Shown here piece after piece: positions 1 to 10,986 of a stretch of DNA of 64,000 bases. Each line of letters opens with the position of its first letter. The stretch's first letter is position 1. The stretch is from Sorghum bicolor (taxonomy: Eukaryota; Streptophyta; Magnoliopsida; Poales; Poaceae). The stretch is taken from the NCBI RefSeq assembly GCF_000003195.3, contig NC_012870.2, positions 38,407,491 to 38,471,490 on the forward strand, read 5' to 3'. Made by a program: the position numbers and the translations under genes. Under the pieces are notes generated by a model. It saw nothing but the letters and a program-made list of their open reading frames with translations, did no database searches and was not told the origin of the DNA.

Positions 1-4
1 TTTT

Positions 5-205
5 GAGCTGATAGACTGGGCAACCAGTCCCCGAGCGTCGAGTGCTCGGTGGTCGGTGCCGTCCTTGAAGTTCCGAGCTGATAGACTGGGCGACCAGTCC
101 CCGAGCGTCGAGTGCTCGGTGGTCGGTGCAGTCCTTGAAGTTCCGAGCTGATAGACTGGGCAACCAGTCCCCGAGCGTCGAGTGCTCGGTGGTCGGTGCA
201 GTCCC
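5..205. repeat. 70-bp tandem repeat, about 2.9 copies, in the 3' region of element A
   Basis: Units start at 5, 75 and 145 with a strict 70-bp period. The third unit ends near 205 and the array may continue left of the window. Each unit holds two adjacent perfect inverted repeats: GACTGG/CCAGTC around a 4-nt loop, then CCGAGC/GCTCGG around a 7-nt loop. Tandem arrays between pol and the 3' LTR are a known feature of Tat elements and a known source of satellites. Here the array also lies upstream of the antisense gene's TATA box. Confidence 0.95.
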
Positions 206-494
206 CGGATTGCTGACTCACTGGCGTATGTGTCTTCTTACTTTTGAAAAGATCTTTCCAATTAAAGTTGACGTGACGGGGTCTCCTGACGATATGTCAG
301 GCGGATGCATGAAAAGCTGCACCTGGCAACTGTACAACCGCTCTTTGCATGGTTTGAGAAAAGGAAACCATCAATTGGTACGAAAACTCCGCCGCATTAA
401 TTGTCTATAATCATTGTAAACCGAAACGCCGCGTCCGCCGCATGGCCTGCCCACTTCCCGAGAATACAGGAAGTGGGAGAGGTGGGGTCGCGGG

Positions 495-502
495 TTTATA
501 AG
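495..502 (+). promoter_or_regulatory. TATA box of the antisense gene of element A
   Basis: TTTATAAG lies about 113 bp upstream of the ATG at 615, in the orientation of the antisense gene. The following 100 bp is pyrimidine-rich, like a plant 5' leader. The match and spacing are good, but promoter activity is inferred. Confidence 0.55.
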
Positions 503-614
503 GGCCTAATAGGACCGCCTGTACCGCTTCTCCTGCCATTGCCTTCAAACCTTCCGCTCTCATCTTCTCCAATCTCCTGCATCTTCCTAACTCCAGCCCA
601 CATTCGCACCTCTA

Positions 615-3600
615 ATGGCGAAGAGCGACTCCAGGAAGAGGGCCGAACTGATGGCCAAGGAGTGGAAGAAGTCTCGCAGCACCACAAAATCTCTTGGTGA
701 CCTCGTCGATATGGGGCTTCTGCACGGCGCAGAGCTCGGCGGCTGGAGGGCACCGGAGGGGGAGAGCTACCCCGACCCTCGCGCCGGTGAGATCGTCGTT
801 TTTGAAGATTTCGTTAAGAGAGGTTTTGGTGTTCCTGTCCATCCTTTTCTTCAAGGTCTTCTTTTGTACTATGAGATCGGGATTTGCAATCTGCACCCGA
901 ACTAAATTCTCCTTATTTCCACCTTCATCCACCTGTGCGAGGCCTATGTTGGCATAGAGCCGCACTTCGATCTTTTTCGGTATCTTTTCTGTCTGAGGAA
1001 GAAGGGAGCAGTTGGAGGCTCCAAGGTTGCAGGTGGAGTATACCTCAACCTTCGTGATGGGATGAAGAATCGCTACCTGCACTGCCCATGGAACACTTCC
1101 TTGACCGAATGGTACAGGAAGTGGTTCTACATAAGGGAGGAACCGGGCAGCTCCACGTTTTGCGACGTGGGATACGTTCCCGAGAAGAGGGCGAGCTGGA
1201 CCGACCGTCCGGAGTTCGATGGTCCAGTGGCGGATCTCATGAAGCTGATCGACTGGTCGCGCCTAGACGGGCTTGGCGTGGTCGGCAACTTCATTTGCCG
1301 CCGGGTGATGCCCTGCCAGAAGAGGGTGCACTCGGCGTACGAGTATGCCGGAAGCGCAGACCCGACCAGGATGCGGTCGGAGATCTTGGAGAAAGCGGAG
1401 GTACAACAGCTATTGAACGAGCTGTTTAACTTCGCGGATGGGGGCTTCATCCGTGGTAGTGATCGGGTGCAAGCCTTCAAGTTAGGACGACCAGCACCAA
1501 AGGTATGTAGCAGAGTCTGTTTGATCATTCGTATATCGTCTGCAGTTAACTCATCTCTGTTGCTTTTGCAGGTCGGTGATGTCGACCGGTGCGCAGTGTA
1601 TGTATCACTGGCACCGGGGATGGAAGATCCTGTGGGAGAGGTCCCGCCAGAGGAGGACGCTGCTCGGTGTACTCATTACACCAGCAGTGAGGAAGACCGA
1701 GCCCGCCCCGTCCCGACCTCCGAGGAGAGGGTAGCGGGGAAAAGGCCATTGCCGACAGATCCCTTGCCGACACCGGAGCTGCCGGCAGATCTACCGGCGG
1801 AGAGCAGCCAAGCGCCGAAGCGTCGTCGGCTCGTGCGGATCGTCGACGACGACGACGACGAGGAGGCTGCGCCGTCGTTGGTCCGACGGCCTCGGAGCCG
1901 CCCAGACACTGCGCCGGTCGCCACTGATCAAGTGGCCAGCGGCGCCGCTGCCCCGCAAGGTGTCGAGACGGGAGCACAGGTGCCGACCGGATGGGCGAGG
2001 AGGAGGTTCACCGCGACCCACCGTCGGTCAGACCTGTAAGTGTTCGACTTACGTATTTTGGACTCCTCTTTTTTTTTTAACTTTTGTTCCTGTAGTGCGG
2101 CATCGGATGTCGACCCTGGTCAAACTGCCAGCCAGGGAACGGGCGAGCCTGCCCGCGGTTCTGGGGATGCGGCCCCCCAGACCACAGAGCAGCCAACAGC
2201 TGCAGTCGCGCCTGGGAGCACCGAGGGGCTCCCGAGCGCGGCGCCGACTACAACAAGCAGCCCGACCAGGGCTGGAGAGGCTCCCCCAACTGACTCCTCG
2301 GAGAAGGGAAGATCTCCGACCGCTCCTCCTGCCAGGGGGAGTGAAGTCCCCCCGCCGCCCCGAGCAGGAGCCTCTTCGGCTGCGGGCTCCCCAGGTCTGG
2401 TCCAAGGGCCAGTAATGCCTGGGACCACCACCGGGGGTGACGCAGCACAGGAGGAGGAAACCCGGGCGGCCTCCGACGACGAGGTGGAGGAGATCGAGGG
2501 TCGTCCCCGTGATGGCCGCCAACATGTGTATGTGTGGCGCCAACGCGGGGATCACTTTATCGGTCATGAGGAGGTCGCCGAGACCGAAGAGGCCGCCAGG
2601 GTGGAGCGCGCGGCCAAGCGCCTTGTCGACGAAGTCAAGGTAAGCGGCTTTTTGTACTGCTGCGCATTCTTTTGCCTTGTCTTGCTTGATCGTTATATGC
2701 TTGCTTTGTAGGACGTAATGAAAACGGCGAAGTACCGGAAACGGTGCTTTGACCAGATAGAAGGCGTCATGGCCGAGAACAAGGCCCTTGCCGCGGAGGT
2801 AGACCGGTTGCGGGCGGAGGTCGGGGAGAAGGTGGTCGAGATGAGCGCCGAAAAGGAGCGTCGTCTCGACCTCGCTCGTCGTCTGGCCGACCAGTACCGG
2901 CTGCAGGAAGGTTAGTCACACGCTCCGAGCAGTTTCGCATACTTGTATAGTTTGCTTTGCTGACCAGTTTAGGATTCACGCAGACTTGGAGGAGGAGGTG
3001 GCGAGCCTCCAACAAGAGAAGGAGCAGCTCAGCCAACAGCTCGCCGGTGCTCAGGAGTCCGGGCGGCGAGCGGAAGAGGAATTGGGTCGAAAAGACCGGG
3101 AGTTAGCTGGTAATGGGTGCCGCCTTGTTGGTTGCTGCCTGCCCCTTTGCTTGTCTGGTATGCCGAAAGTAACGTTTCGTTTCGTTTGCAGAGCTCAAGG
3201 TGAACACCAAAAAGCACCTGGACGAGCTGATCAAGGACCGGGACTCCTGGAAGGCCAACTATTGCAGGATCTGGAAAGGAGTGTCCCCGGTCCTAGATCT
3301 GCTCAGCCCCGAACTCCCGGAGAGCCAGCCCCGCGCGCCGCAGTTGACCCCGGTCGAGAAGGCGCAACGGGCGTGGGACTGGCTCCAGCAGTTTGTGAAG
3401 GACGCCGGGGAGTTTGCCGGCGCGCACATCCTCAGCATGGTGCGCGCCCACTACCCCCTGGTCGACTTGAGCAGGCTGGAGAAGGGGTACCCGAAGGAAG
3501 TCGGCCCACAGGAAGCGGACGAACTTCGGGGTAGTCTGCTAGACTTGTCGTCGACGGTGATCGGCGACATCAATCTGTGCGGAACGGCCACTCCTCCAGA

Positions 3601-3766
3601 CCAGCCGAGCTCAGATAGGTCGGCCAGGGAGTTGTCGGGCGCGTCCGTTGCGGGAGATGGGCGGTCGACGCCTGCGGTCTCGACCAGCCAGGCGCCGGTG
3701 GCCCCGACCCCTTCGTCCGGGCAGCAGGGCCAGGCGGGTGATCAGCCCGAGCAACTAGGCCAATAA
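615..3766 (+). pseudogene. Six-exon antisense gene of element A (putative gypsy-type transposon / Transposase_28-like), one in-frame stop
   Basis: Exons that keep one frame across every junction are 615-1502, 1572-2035, 2096-2639, 2712-2910, 2984-3109 and 3192-3766. All five introns are GT-AG, 60 to 82 bp long, and their phases agree. Exon 1 matches the grass retrotransposon family known as the putative gypsy-type transposon domain, around a conserved region rich in F, Y, G and L (FVKRGFGVPVHPFLQGLLLY). The middle is Pro/Ser/Thr-rich and acidic. Exons 4-6 are heptad-rich and probably form a coiled coil. A TAA at 903-905 interrupts exon 1, and the frame continues past it to 3764. The gene runs convergent to pol, whose stop is at 4044. 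Its function is unknown; a DNA-binding or transposition-related role is only implied by the family name. Confidence 0.75.
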
Positions 3767-3837
3767 AGTAGTCTGTAGGAATAGACTAGTGTTTGCCCGT
3801 CAGGGTATTTATTGTAAACTTTGTATGTAAAGTTTGT

Positions 3838-3843
3838 AATAAA
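3838..3843 (+). terminator. AATAAA polyadenylation signal of the antisense gene
   Basis: AATAAA stands 72 bp after the stop codon at 3764-3766, in a T-rich stretch. The 3767-4043 interval otherwise holds only the convergent 3' ends of the antisense gene and pol. Confidence 0.5.
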
Positions 3844-4043
3844 GTTTGCTTTTTGTCATGACTGTTGTTTTGAGCGCTGTAAGAATATCTGAGTGACGTG
3901 TCACCGCATTTGTCTTGGTTGTCGCTAAGAGCATCCGTTGCAGGAGTTTTGCCAAGTGCTGTATGTGACAAGGTATGGGCCAAAAATAGAGAATTTCATT
4001 ATCAAAAATTATAAGATACTTACAAAAGAAAGTCATTAAAACT

Positions 4044-7000
4044 TTATGGATAGAAACGTCGCAGTTTGTCGATGTGCCAAGAATTAGGCACTCGTGTTCC
4101 GTCTGGGTATGCCAATCTGTAGGACGTAGGTCGTGTGACCTCGGTCACCACGAAGGGTCCTTCCCAGGGGGTGGATAGCTTGTGCATTCCCTCCTGGCTT
4201 GTTTTCCATCGAAGCACCAGATCGCCGACCACGAAGGAACGGTCCTTGACGTTCCTGTTGTAGTATCGCCTGACTGCTGCGAGATATTTTGCTGTTCGGA
4301 GACACGAAACTAAACGCTTCTCCTCCATGCAATTGATTTCGAGTTCTCTGGCATTGTCGGAGGTCGCCTGGTCGAAGTGCTCGATTCTAGGAGATCCGAA
4401 GTGTATGTCAGACGGCAAGACCGCCTCTGCGCCGTACACCATGAAGTAGGGAGACACCCCTGTGTTTCGACTGGTCTGAGTTCGGAGGCCCCAGACCACT
4501 GCCGGCAATTCTTTCATCCATCGACCGGGTGCTCTGTCGTTCTCGGTGTACAACCTTTTCTTTAGGGCGTCGACGATCATTCCGTTAGCACGTTCAACTT
4601 GACCGTTGGCACGTGGATGTGCCACTGACACATATTTTATGACTATGCCTCTGTCATCGCAGAAATCCCAAAAAGTGGTGCCAGTAAACTGAGTGCCCAG
4701 GTCGGTGATTATGCTGTTCGGGGTGCCGAATCTGTGTATGATTTGATTGAGGAACTCCACAGCCTTCTCGGAGGTTGCCTTGACCAGGGGCATGTATTCA
4801 ATCCACTTGGAGAACTTGTCGATTAACACGAAGACAAACTTGAAGTTGCCCGGGGCTGGTTTAAATGGTCCGATCATGTCAAGCCCCCAGCAAGCAAAGG
4901 GCCAAGACGACGGGATGGTTTGAATTTCATGGGCAGGTACGTGGGTCCTCTTAGCGAAAAACTGACATCCTTGGCAATGCCGAACCAGTTTTTCTGCGTC
5001 GCTGACCGCGGTTGGCCAATAAAAACCTGCTCGGAAAGCCTTTCCGACCAGCGTTCTAGATGCGGCGTGGTTGCCGCAGGATCCGGCGTGTATGTCCTCC
5101 AAGAGCTTGATACCATCGTCTTGGGGTATGCACTTGAGCAGTACCTCGGAGCTTGCGTTTTTCCGCATGAGTTTTCCGTCGACCAGGATGTAGTTCTTTG
5201 ATCGTCGGATGAGACGCTCGTTCTCTGTTTTGTCCTGAAAACCTGTCCCGTCTGAGATGTATTTGATGAACGGGATACGCCAGTCACGCCCACCGGTTGT
5301 CGGAGTGGCGTCATCTATGAGCATTGCCTCGGTGGGTTGCTTGGCGACCAGGGGGGAGCTTACGCTCGGCTCATGGATGTCCTGGACGAAAATACCCCGC
5401 GGGATTTGGGCCCGAGACGAGCCTAACTTTGACAACGCATCTGCTGCTTGGTTCTTATCCCGGACCACGTGGATGTACTCTATGCCATAGAAGTTAGTTT
5501 CCCATTTGCGAATTTCTTTGCAGTAGAGATCCATCTTTTCGTGGGTTGCGTCCCACTCCTTGTTGAGCTGGTTGATGACCAAAGCGGAGTCGCCGTAGAC
5601 ATAGAGGCGCTTGACCCCCAGTTCGACGGCTAGTCGTACGCCATGTAAGCAAGCTTCGTATTCGGCGACATTGTTTGACGCCGGAAAAAGGATCCGAAGG
5701 ACGTAGCGGAGTTTGTCCTTGTTTGGTGATACGAACAATATCCCAGCGCCTGCACCGTTGATGTTCAAGGACCCATCAAAGAACATTGACCAGTGGTCTG
5801 AGACATCTGGAACGGAAGGCTCGTTGAGATCCGTCCATTCGGCAATGAAATCGACCAGGGCTTGAGACTTGACAGTGGTGCGACTCTGGAACTCTAGAGA
5901 AAATGGACATAATTCCATTGCCCATTTCACGATTCTGCCATTGGCGTCTTTATTGCGCAGGATGTCCCCGAGAGGAAAACTGGTTGTCACCAGGACTCGA
6001 TGGCCGTCGAAGTAGTGCTTCAGCTTTCTTGACGTTATCAGGATGGCGTATATAAGCTTCTGTATTTGTGGGTACCTGGCCTTGGATTCGTTTAAAACTT
6101 CACTTATGAAGTAAACGGGTCTCTGGACCTTGAAGACGTGACCTGGTTCATCTCGCTCGACCACTATTGCCGTGGAAACAACCCTGTCGGTTGCAGCAAT
6201 GTAAAGGAGCAGGTCTTCATTGGGCTGAGGCGCTGTGAGGACAGGCGGTGAAGTGAGGAAGGTCTTAAGCTGAGTGAACGCAGCGTCGGCTTCTTCTGTC
6301 CAGGAGAATTTTTCTGACGCTTTCAATAGTTTGAAGAAAGGGAGGCCTTTTTCTCCCAGCCTTGAGATGAAACGACTGAGGGCGGCCATGCATCCGGTTA
6401 GCTTCTGAATATCCTTGACGTTCTTCGGTGGTCGCATGTCGAGTACGGCTTTGACTTTTGAAGGGTTTGGTCGTATGCCGTCGCAACTGACGACGTTGCC
6501 GAGCAGTAGACCGGAAGGAACGCCGAAAATGCATTTCTTGGGGTTGAGCTTCCACTTGTACCTATTGAGTGCCTTGAAGGTTCGGTCTAAGTTGTCGATT
6601 AGGGTGCTCGCGTCCCTTGTTTTTACGACCACGTCGTCCACATAGGCCTCGACGAGGTCATCGCGAATCTCGTCGTGGAGGCATTGCTGGATGGCCCTTT
6701 GATAAGTGGCCCTGGCGTTTTTAAGTCCGAAAGACATGGTAGTGTAACAGTATGCGCCGAAGGGTGTGATGAAGGATGTTTTGATCTGATCTTCTTCCTT
6801 TAACGAGATCTGGTGATAACCAGAGTAGCAATCTAGAAAGGAGAGGAGTTCGCATCCGGCCGTAGAGTCGACCACCTCGTCGATGCGAGAAAGACCAAAA
6901 GGATCTTTAGGACAGTGTTTGTTGAGATCGGTGTAATCAACGCACATTCTCCATTCATTATTCTTTTTGCGTACAAGAACCGGATTGGCGAGCCAATCGG

Positions 7001-7229
7001 GATGATACACCTCTTTTATGAATCCGGCTGCTAGAAGCCGTGTTATTTCTGTCCTAATAGCCTCCTTTTTGTCACGAGCGAACCGTCGCAGTTTTTGCTT
7101 GATTGGTCTTGCGGTCTTTGAGACGTTTAAGGAGTGCTCGATCAGGTTTCGTGGGACACCGGGCATGTCTGCGGGTTTCCATGCGAAAATGCTCACGTTT
7201 TCCCTTAGAAACCTGACGAGCGCGTCTTC
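4044..7229 (-). pseudogene. Element A pol: reverse transcriptase, RNase H, second RNase H, integrase
   Basis: The open stretch begins after the TAG at 7230-7232 and ends at 4044. Numbering residues from 7196, RT covers about 30-250 with the catalytic motif YVDD at 185-188. A degenerate connection-type RNase H follows at about 315-410. A second, archaeal-type RNase H starts near 465 ([17 protein letters not shown]) and keeps the later D-S and D-x-A-D-A-L-S motifs. Integrase has an HHCC zinc finger (HAGSCGNH then CQGC), a core with D, D and E retained ([23 protein letters not shown]), and ends in a short C-terminal domain without a chromodomain. The dual RNase H is diagnostic of the Tat lineage. 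The frame is continuous with the gag-PR part upstream, so gag-pol was one ORF. Confidence 0.9.
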
Positions 7230-8726
7230 CTATTTTGGATCCAGGTTAGCCCCGATGAGGGCTGTCTTCTCGGGGTTGCCTTCGACCAGCTGCACTTCTT
7301 TGTACTCCTTGGATTTCGAATTTTTTCTGGCTGTCTCCTGCTCAGGTAATCGGAGCTGGTCGGGGGGCAGCTGTGCGGCTTGGTTTGCTGTTTCCGCCAT
7401 GCGGATTGAGAGGTCAATTGCCTCGGTGATCTTGAAACTTTCTTCCTCGCAGGTGTACGCAGTGTAGACGTTGCCTCTGACGGTCAGGACACCCTTCTCC
7501 GTGGGCATCTTAAGCACTAGGTATGAGTAGTGCGGGACTGCCATGAACTTTGTCAGCGATGGGCGGCCCAGTATGGCGTGGTAGGTCCCGTCGAAGTCCG
7601 CAACTACGAAGTTGATGAACTCCGTCCGGAAGTGATCGGGTGTGCCGAATTGGACAGGCAATGTTATCTGTCCGAGGGGCACCGAACTTTGACCCGGCAA
7701 AACCCCCCAGAATTGGGCGTCGTAAGGTTTTAGTTGCGCCGGTGATATCTTGAGGGCGGGCAGGCTGTTGCGGAAGAGGATGTCGATGGAGCTTCCCCCA
7801 TCCACGAGCACGCGCTCGAATCTAATGCTATTGATGCAGGGATCAAGAATTAGTGGGAAACGACCCGGCTCTGGGATAGCGGCCCACTGGTCCTTCCTGC
7901 TGAACGCGATCTCCCTGTGGGACCAGGCGGGAAATTTCGGATCTGCGATCAGCCCGTCCGTGCTGTCTATGTTGAGGCAGGCTCTCTTTAACAGCTTTCT
8001 TTCTCGCTTGGACTCAGTGGAGACCTTGCCCCCGAAAATGGAGTGGACCACGTCGGTGGGGCTGACGTATTGGTGTCGGGGGTCCCTGTCTTGGTCCTCA
8101 TCCTCGTCTTCGTGGTCGTGCCCGTCGCGTTTGTTACTTTTCTTGGCGGTGTCTTCTTGGGCGGCCCGCTGTGTATAGATACTTTTGAGGACGCGGCACT
8201 CTTCCATGGTATGGTTAGACTTTGGGTGTAGCTGGCACGGTCCCTTCAACGTTTTGTTGTAGTCGTCTTGGTAGTCCCGTCGTCCATTGGGACGTTTGAC
8301 CGTGTTTACTTCGTGGTCGTATTCGCGAGGGCGCTTTCCTCTGANNNNNNNNNNNNNNNNNNNNNNNNNNNNNNNNNNNNNNNNNNNNNNNNNNNNNNNN
8401 NNNNNNNNNNNNNNNNNNNNNNNNNNNNNNNNNNNNNNNNNNNNGCGGTTGTCGGAGCGGCGGTGATTTCTGTTGTCGTAGCGACCACGACCGTCATCTC
8501 GCTGGGAGGGCTGGTCGGTGCCTCTCGCATCGTCTCGGATTAGTTTTTCTGCGTCATCAGCATCGGCATAATTTTTAGCCGTGGCTAGGAGCTCTGCTAC
8601 CGTTGATGGGCGCTTACGCAACAGCTTGTTCCTCAGCGCTTCATGGAAACGCAAGCCCTTGATAAAGGCTGATATGGCCTCGTCATGAGAAATCTTCGGG
8701 ATTTTGAGGCGCATATCCGAGAATCG
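7230..8726 (-). pseudogene. Element A gag C-terminal half, zinc-knuckle-like motif and aspartic protease
   Basis: This piece lies in the same frame as the gag piece upstream and the pol piece downstream and is bounded by stops at 8727-8729 and 7230-7232. It continues the capsid region (KIPKISHDEAISAFIKGL), then an Arg/Asp-rich tract broken by the 100-N gap, then a variant knuckle C-x2-H-x4-H-x4-C whose first Cys is at 8235-8237, then an acidic tract. The retropepsin active site reads LVDGGSSIDIL, with the catalytic Asp at 7800-7802. Asp-Gly-Gly-Ser replaces the usual Asp-Thr/Ser-Gly, and a flap-side ILGRPSL motif follows. The true length across the gap is unknown. Confidence 0.8.
8345..8444. 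other. 100-N assembly gap
   Basis: Exactly 100 N, the conventional length for a gap of unknown size. It falls in the Arg/Asp-rich part of element A gag. The reading frame appears to continue across it, but that is not informative because the true size is unknown. Confidence 0.98.
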
Positions 8727-10430
8727 TCAGATGTAATCGCGCAGAGGTTCATTCTTCCTGTCTCTTATCCTTTCAAGGTCATACTTGTTTCCGGGCTGCT
8801 CGCATGTGGCGATGAAGTTGTCGATGAAAGCCTGTCGTAGCTCTTCCCAAGAGTCGAAGGAGTCCTCGGGCAAGCCGAGAAGCCACTGATGACCAGCCTG
8901 GTCGAGGACTACGGGAAAGTAGTTAGCCATGACGTGCTCATCTCCTGCCGCTGATCGGACGGCGATTTCGTAGAGGGTGATCCAGTTCTCTGGATTTTCC
9001 TTGCCGTCGTATTTTTTAAGTTTTTCGAGCTTGAAATTGCGGGGCCACACGACCTGGCGGAGGTGTGAGGAGAACTGCCTTAGGCCCGGAGGACCATGGG
9101 TCGCGTCGTACTCGATGCGGCGCAGGTTTTCGTGGACTGCTCTCTCTGCGGCGCGCCTGTTGATGCGGTCCCGGGCATCTTTGGGAGGGATGTTGTGGCG
9201 GAGATCCCTGTGTTGTTCTTCTTCTTCTTGGTCGCGTACACGGTTCTGCTGGCGGCGGCCATCGGCGTCCCGACCACCATCGTCGCGCCGTGAGTCCCCT
9301 CGACGGTTGTCGGGAGAGTGGCTGCGACGACGCCTGCTGGGTGAGGCCCGGCTACGATGAGTCTGGTCGGAGGCGGCTTCCGTATAAGAGACGTCCTGGA
9401 CTCTCTTGAGCAGAGTGGCTGTCTGTCCCATCGCGGCGATCAGGTGTGCTCGGATACTGGTCCGGACTCCCTGGCATTCGGGGGTGTCAGGAAGCCGATC
9501 CAGGTTGGCCATGGCGACAGCCACGTTGGCGCTTGGCGTTTTGTAGACCGGCTGGTCCCCGACCATGTCAAAGGCATCGTTGAGGTTACCTGGTGGCGTC
9601 TGTTGTTGCTCATCCGCACGCCGTCGGGCGCGATCGGCGTTACGCTGTTCGCGGAGTTGCCTCTGGTCGTCTGTTTCTCCGTCAACAGCCGGTTCGTCGG
9701 CGCTGACATTGAATACAATATCCCCTCGCCGGGGGGGGGGGAATATCGGGAATCGGTCGAAACCCGGAGGGTGTGAAGGAAAATCCAGGTCGTAGTCCTC
9801 GTCTTCGGTGTTCACAACCTTGGTGGGGACGGAGCCGGTGCTTGAGTTGGTGCTGGAAACCTGGCCGTCCCGTAGCTCTCGGATGGTCACCATGTTGACA
9901 TGGTGACGATTGTTCCTTGTCGGCGACCAGCCCGCTTTGCTGAAAACGGATTGGACATGCTGTGAGTAAACAGAGGCCGAGTTGTTCAGGCCGCAAGGAT
10001 AGTCTTCCTTTTTGAGCTCGACGGATCGTCCTGAGAGGGTTGAGGTTATCGTCAGGGACGTTCCCAGCCGTTCGTGTGTGGCGACACGAGTTGGCCGGCG
10101 GAATTTTGAAAAATCCGCTCGAGCAGCTTGGTCGGACCGGCGCAGAACTCCATCTATTAGTTGGGAGACTTCGAGTAGCTTGGAGTCAGCGCGATCGAGC
10201 GCTTGGAGGAGGTCCGAGCAGTCGATCTCCTTTCCCTTGTAGAGCGGGAACGGTGGTCGGGAGCTTGGTGCCGTCATGCGTGTGGTCGGAGACGGCGTGA
10301 TCTCAGATTGGATCTGGATCTCTTTCGGAACCGTGGTCGCGAAACCGCCGCTGCACGTCGTCCACGTGATCTGGCCGACGGTGAACGTGAGGCCTTCGGG
10401 CACGGTCGCGGAAGCTGGGATCGTGACCAT
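8727..10430 (-). pseudogene. Element A gag N-terminal half, ended by an in-frame TGA
   Basis: The first ATG is at 10428-10430. The frame is open further upstream to a GTG at 10478 that overlaps the primer site, so the ATG is the better start. Residues numbered from there begin with about 330 low-complexity residues rich in Ser, Arg and Gln, including an RRRRSHSP-type tract. A retrotransposon gag capsid domain follows (LKKYDGKENPENWITLYE, then W-x-x-F-x-x-x-F-I). Translation stops at TGA 8727-8729, directly after RDYI, and the capsid frame carries on beyond it. A CGA to TGA change is the simplest explanation. Confidence 0.8.
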
Positions 10431-10460
10431 CTTGTTCGCCGGAAAAGTTGCACGCACACC

Positions 10461-10477
10461 CCCTACCTGGCGCGCCA
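10461..10477 (-). promoter_or_regulatory. Primer-binding site of element A
   Basis: On the minus strand TGGCGCGCCAGGTAGGG begins one base after the LTR end ACA. It starts with TGG, as expected for the complement of a tRNA CCA end. I could not assign the tRNA. Confidence 0.6.
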
Positions 10478-10478
10478 C

Positions 10479-10937
10479 TGTCGACGAAAGCTAGTCGGCA
10501 GTCTACCTTGGGGTATACCCTCGGCAGTAGTTTATCGGTAGACGGTGCGCAAACTACGAACTCGATGGTGACGCAAGACACGGACAAGCTTTTTATCCAG
10601 GTTCGGCCGCCGAGTTGGCGTAATACCTACGTCCTGCGTCTGGTTGTATTGATTTGTGCTGAGAGGATCTGATGTCTTAGGGGGGTCCCTTGCCCCTCCT
10701 TATATAGTCCGGAGGGTAGGGCTACAGAGCTAGAAACTAATCCTAGTCGGTTACAACTGCCGTAGATAATTCGATATCAATTCCTATTCTAACTGACTAG
10801 AATCCTGCTTGATCTCCACGTCTTGTTTCCTTGCGCGAAACTCGGGCTGTCGGATCAAGCCTTGAACTCGTCTCGTAGTGGGCCAAGCTTCCTGGCTGAA
10901 GTCTAGCCGTAAGGGTATAGGGGTTTATACCCCCACA
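10479..10937 (-). repeat. 5' LTR of element A (459 bp)
   Basis: In plus view it begins TGTCGACG and ends CCCACA, bounded by the primer site on the left. It holds a minus-strand TATA box at 10699-10706. Part of it (around 10560-10650) resembles the LTR of element B (15398-15480), placing both in related families. The expected 5-bp target duplication on this side is TTAGT (10938-10942); its partner lies outside the window. Confidence 0.8.
10699..10706 (-). promoter_or_regulatory. TATA box in the LTR of element A
   Basis: TATATAAG on the minus strand, about 230 bp from the U3 end, within the context CTATATAAGGAGGGG. This is the likely promoter of the sense transcript. Confidence 0.5.
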
Positions 10938-10986
10938 TTAGTTGAGTAGCAACACTTCCAGCACTGCATATATATAGGCAGCCAAA
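10938..10986. other. 49-bp remnant between elements A and G
   Basis: This short stretch is all that separates the two elements. It contains the predicted TTAGT duplication of A (10938-10942) and, if G starts at 10987, the predicted CCAAA duplication of G (10982-10986). It may be older flanking DNA. I recognise nothing in it. Confidence 0.4.

Larger units (their letters stand above)
1..10937 (-). mobile_element. Element A: Ty3/gypsy Tat-lineage LTR retrotransposon, 3' end outside the window
   Basis: Read on the minus strand the order is 5' LTR (10479-10937), primer site, gag, protease, RT, RNase H, a second RNase H and integrase (10430 to 4044). Next comes a gene on the opposite strand (615-3766) and then tandem repeats (5-205). 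The 3' LTR lies left of position 1. Two RNase H domains, an antisense gene and 3' tandem repeats between pol and the 3' LTR are the known signature of the Tat lineage. Two in-frame stops in gag-pol and one in the antisense gene show that this copy is decayed. Confidence 0.9.

Noticed and set aside
5..205. CRISPR array
   Set aside because: Contiguous 70-bp tandem repeats without spacers in a eukaryotic retrotransposon.
10431..10478. GTG start of element A gag at 10478
   Set aside because: It overlaps the primer-binding site and is not an ATG; ATG at 10430 is in frame.
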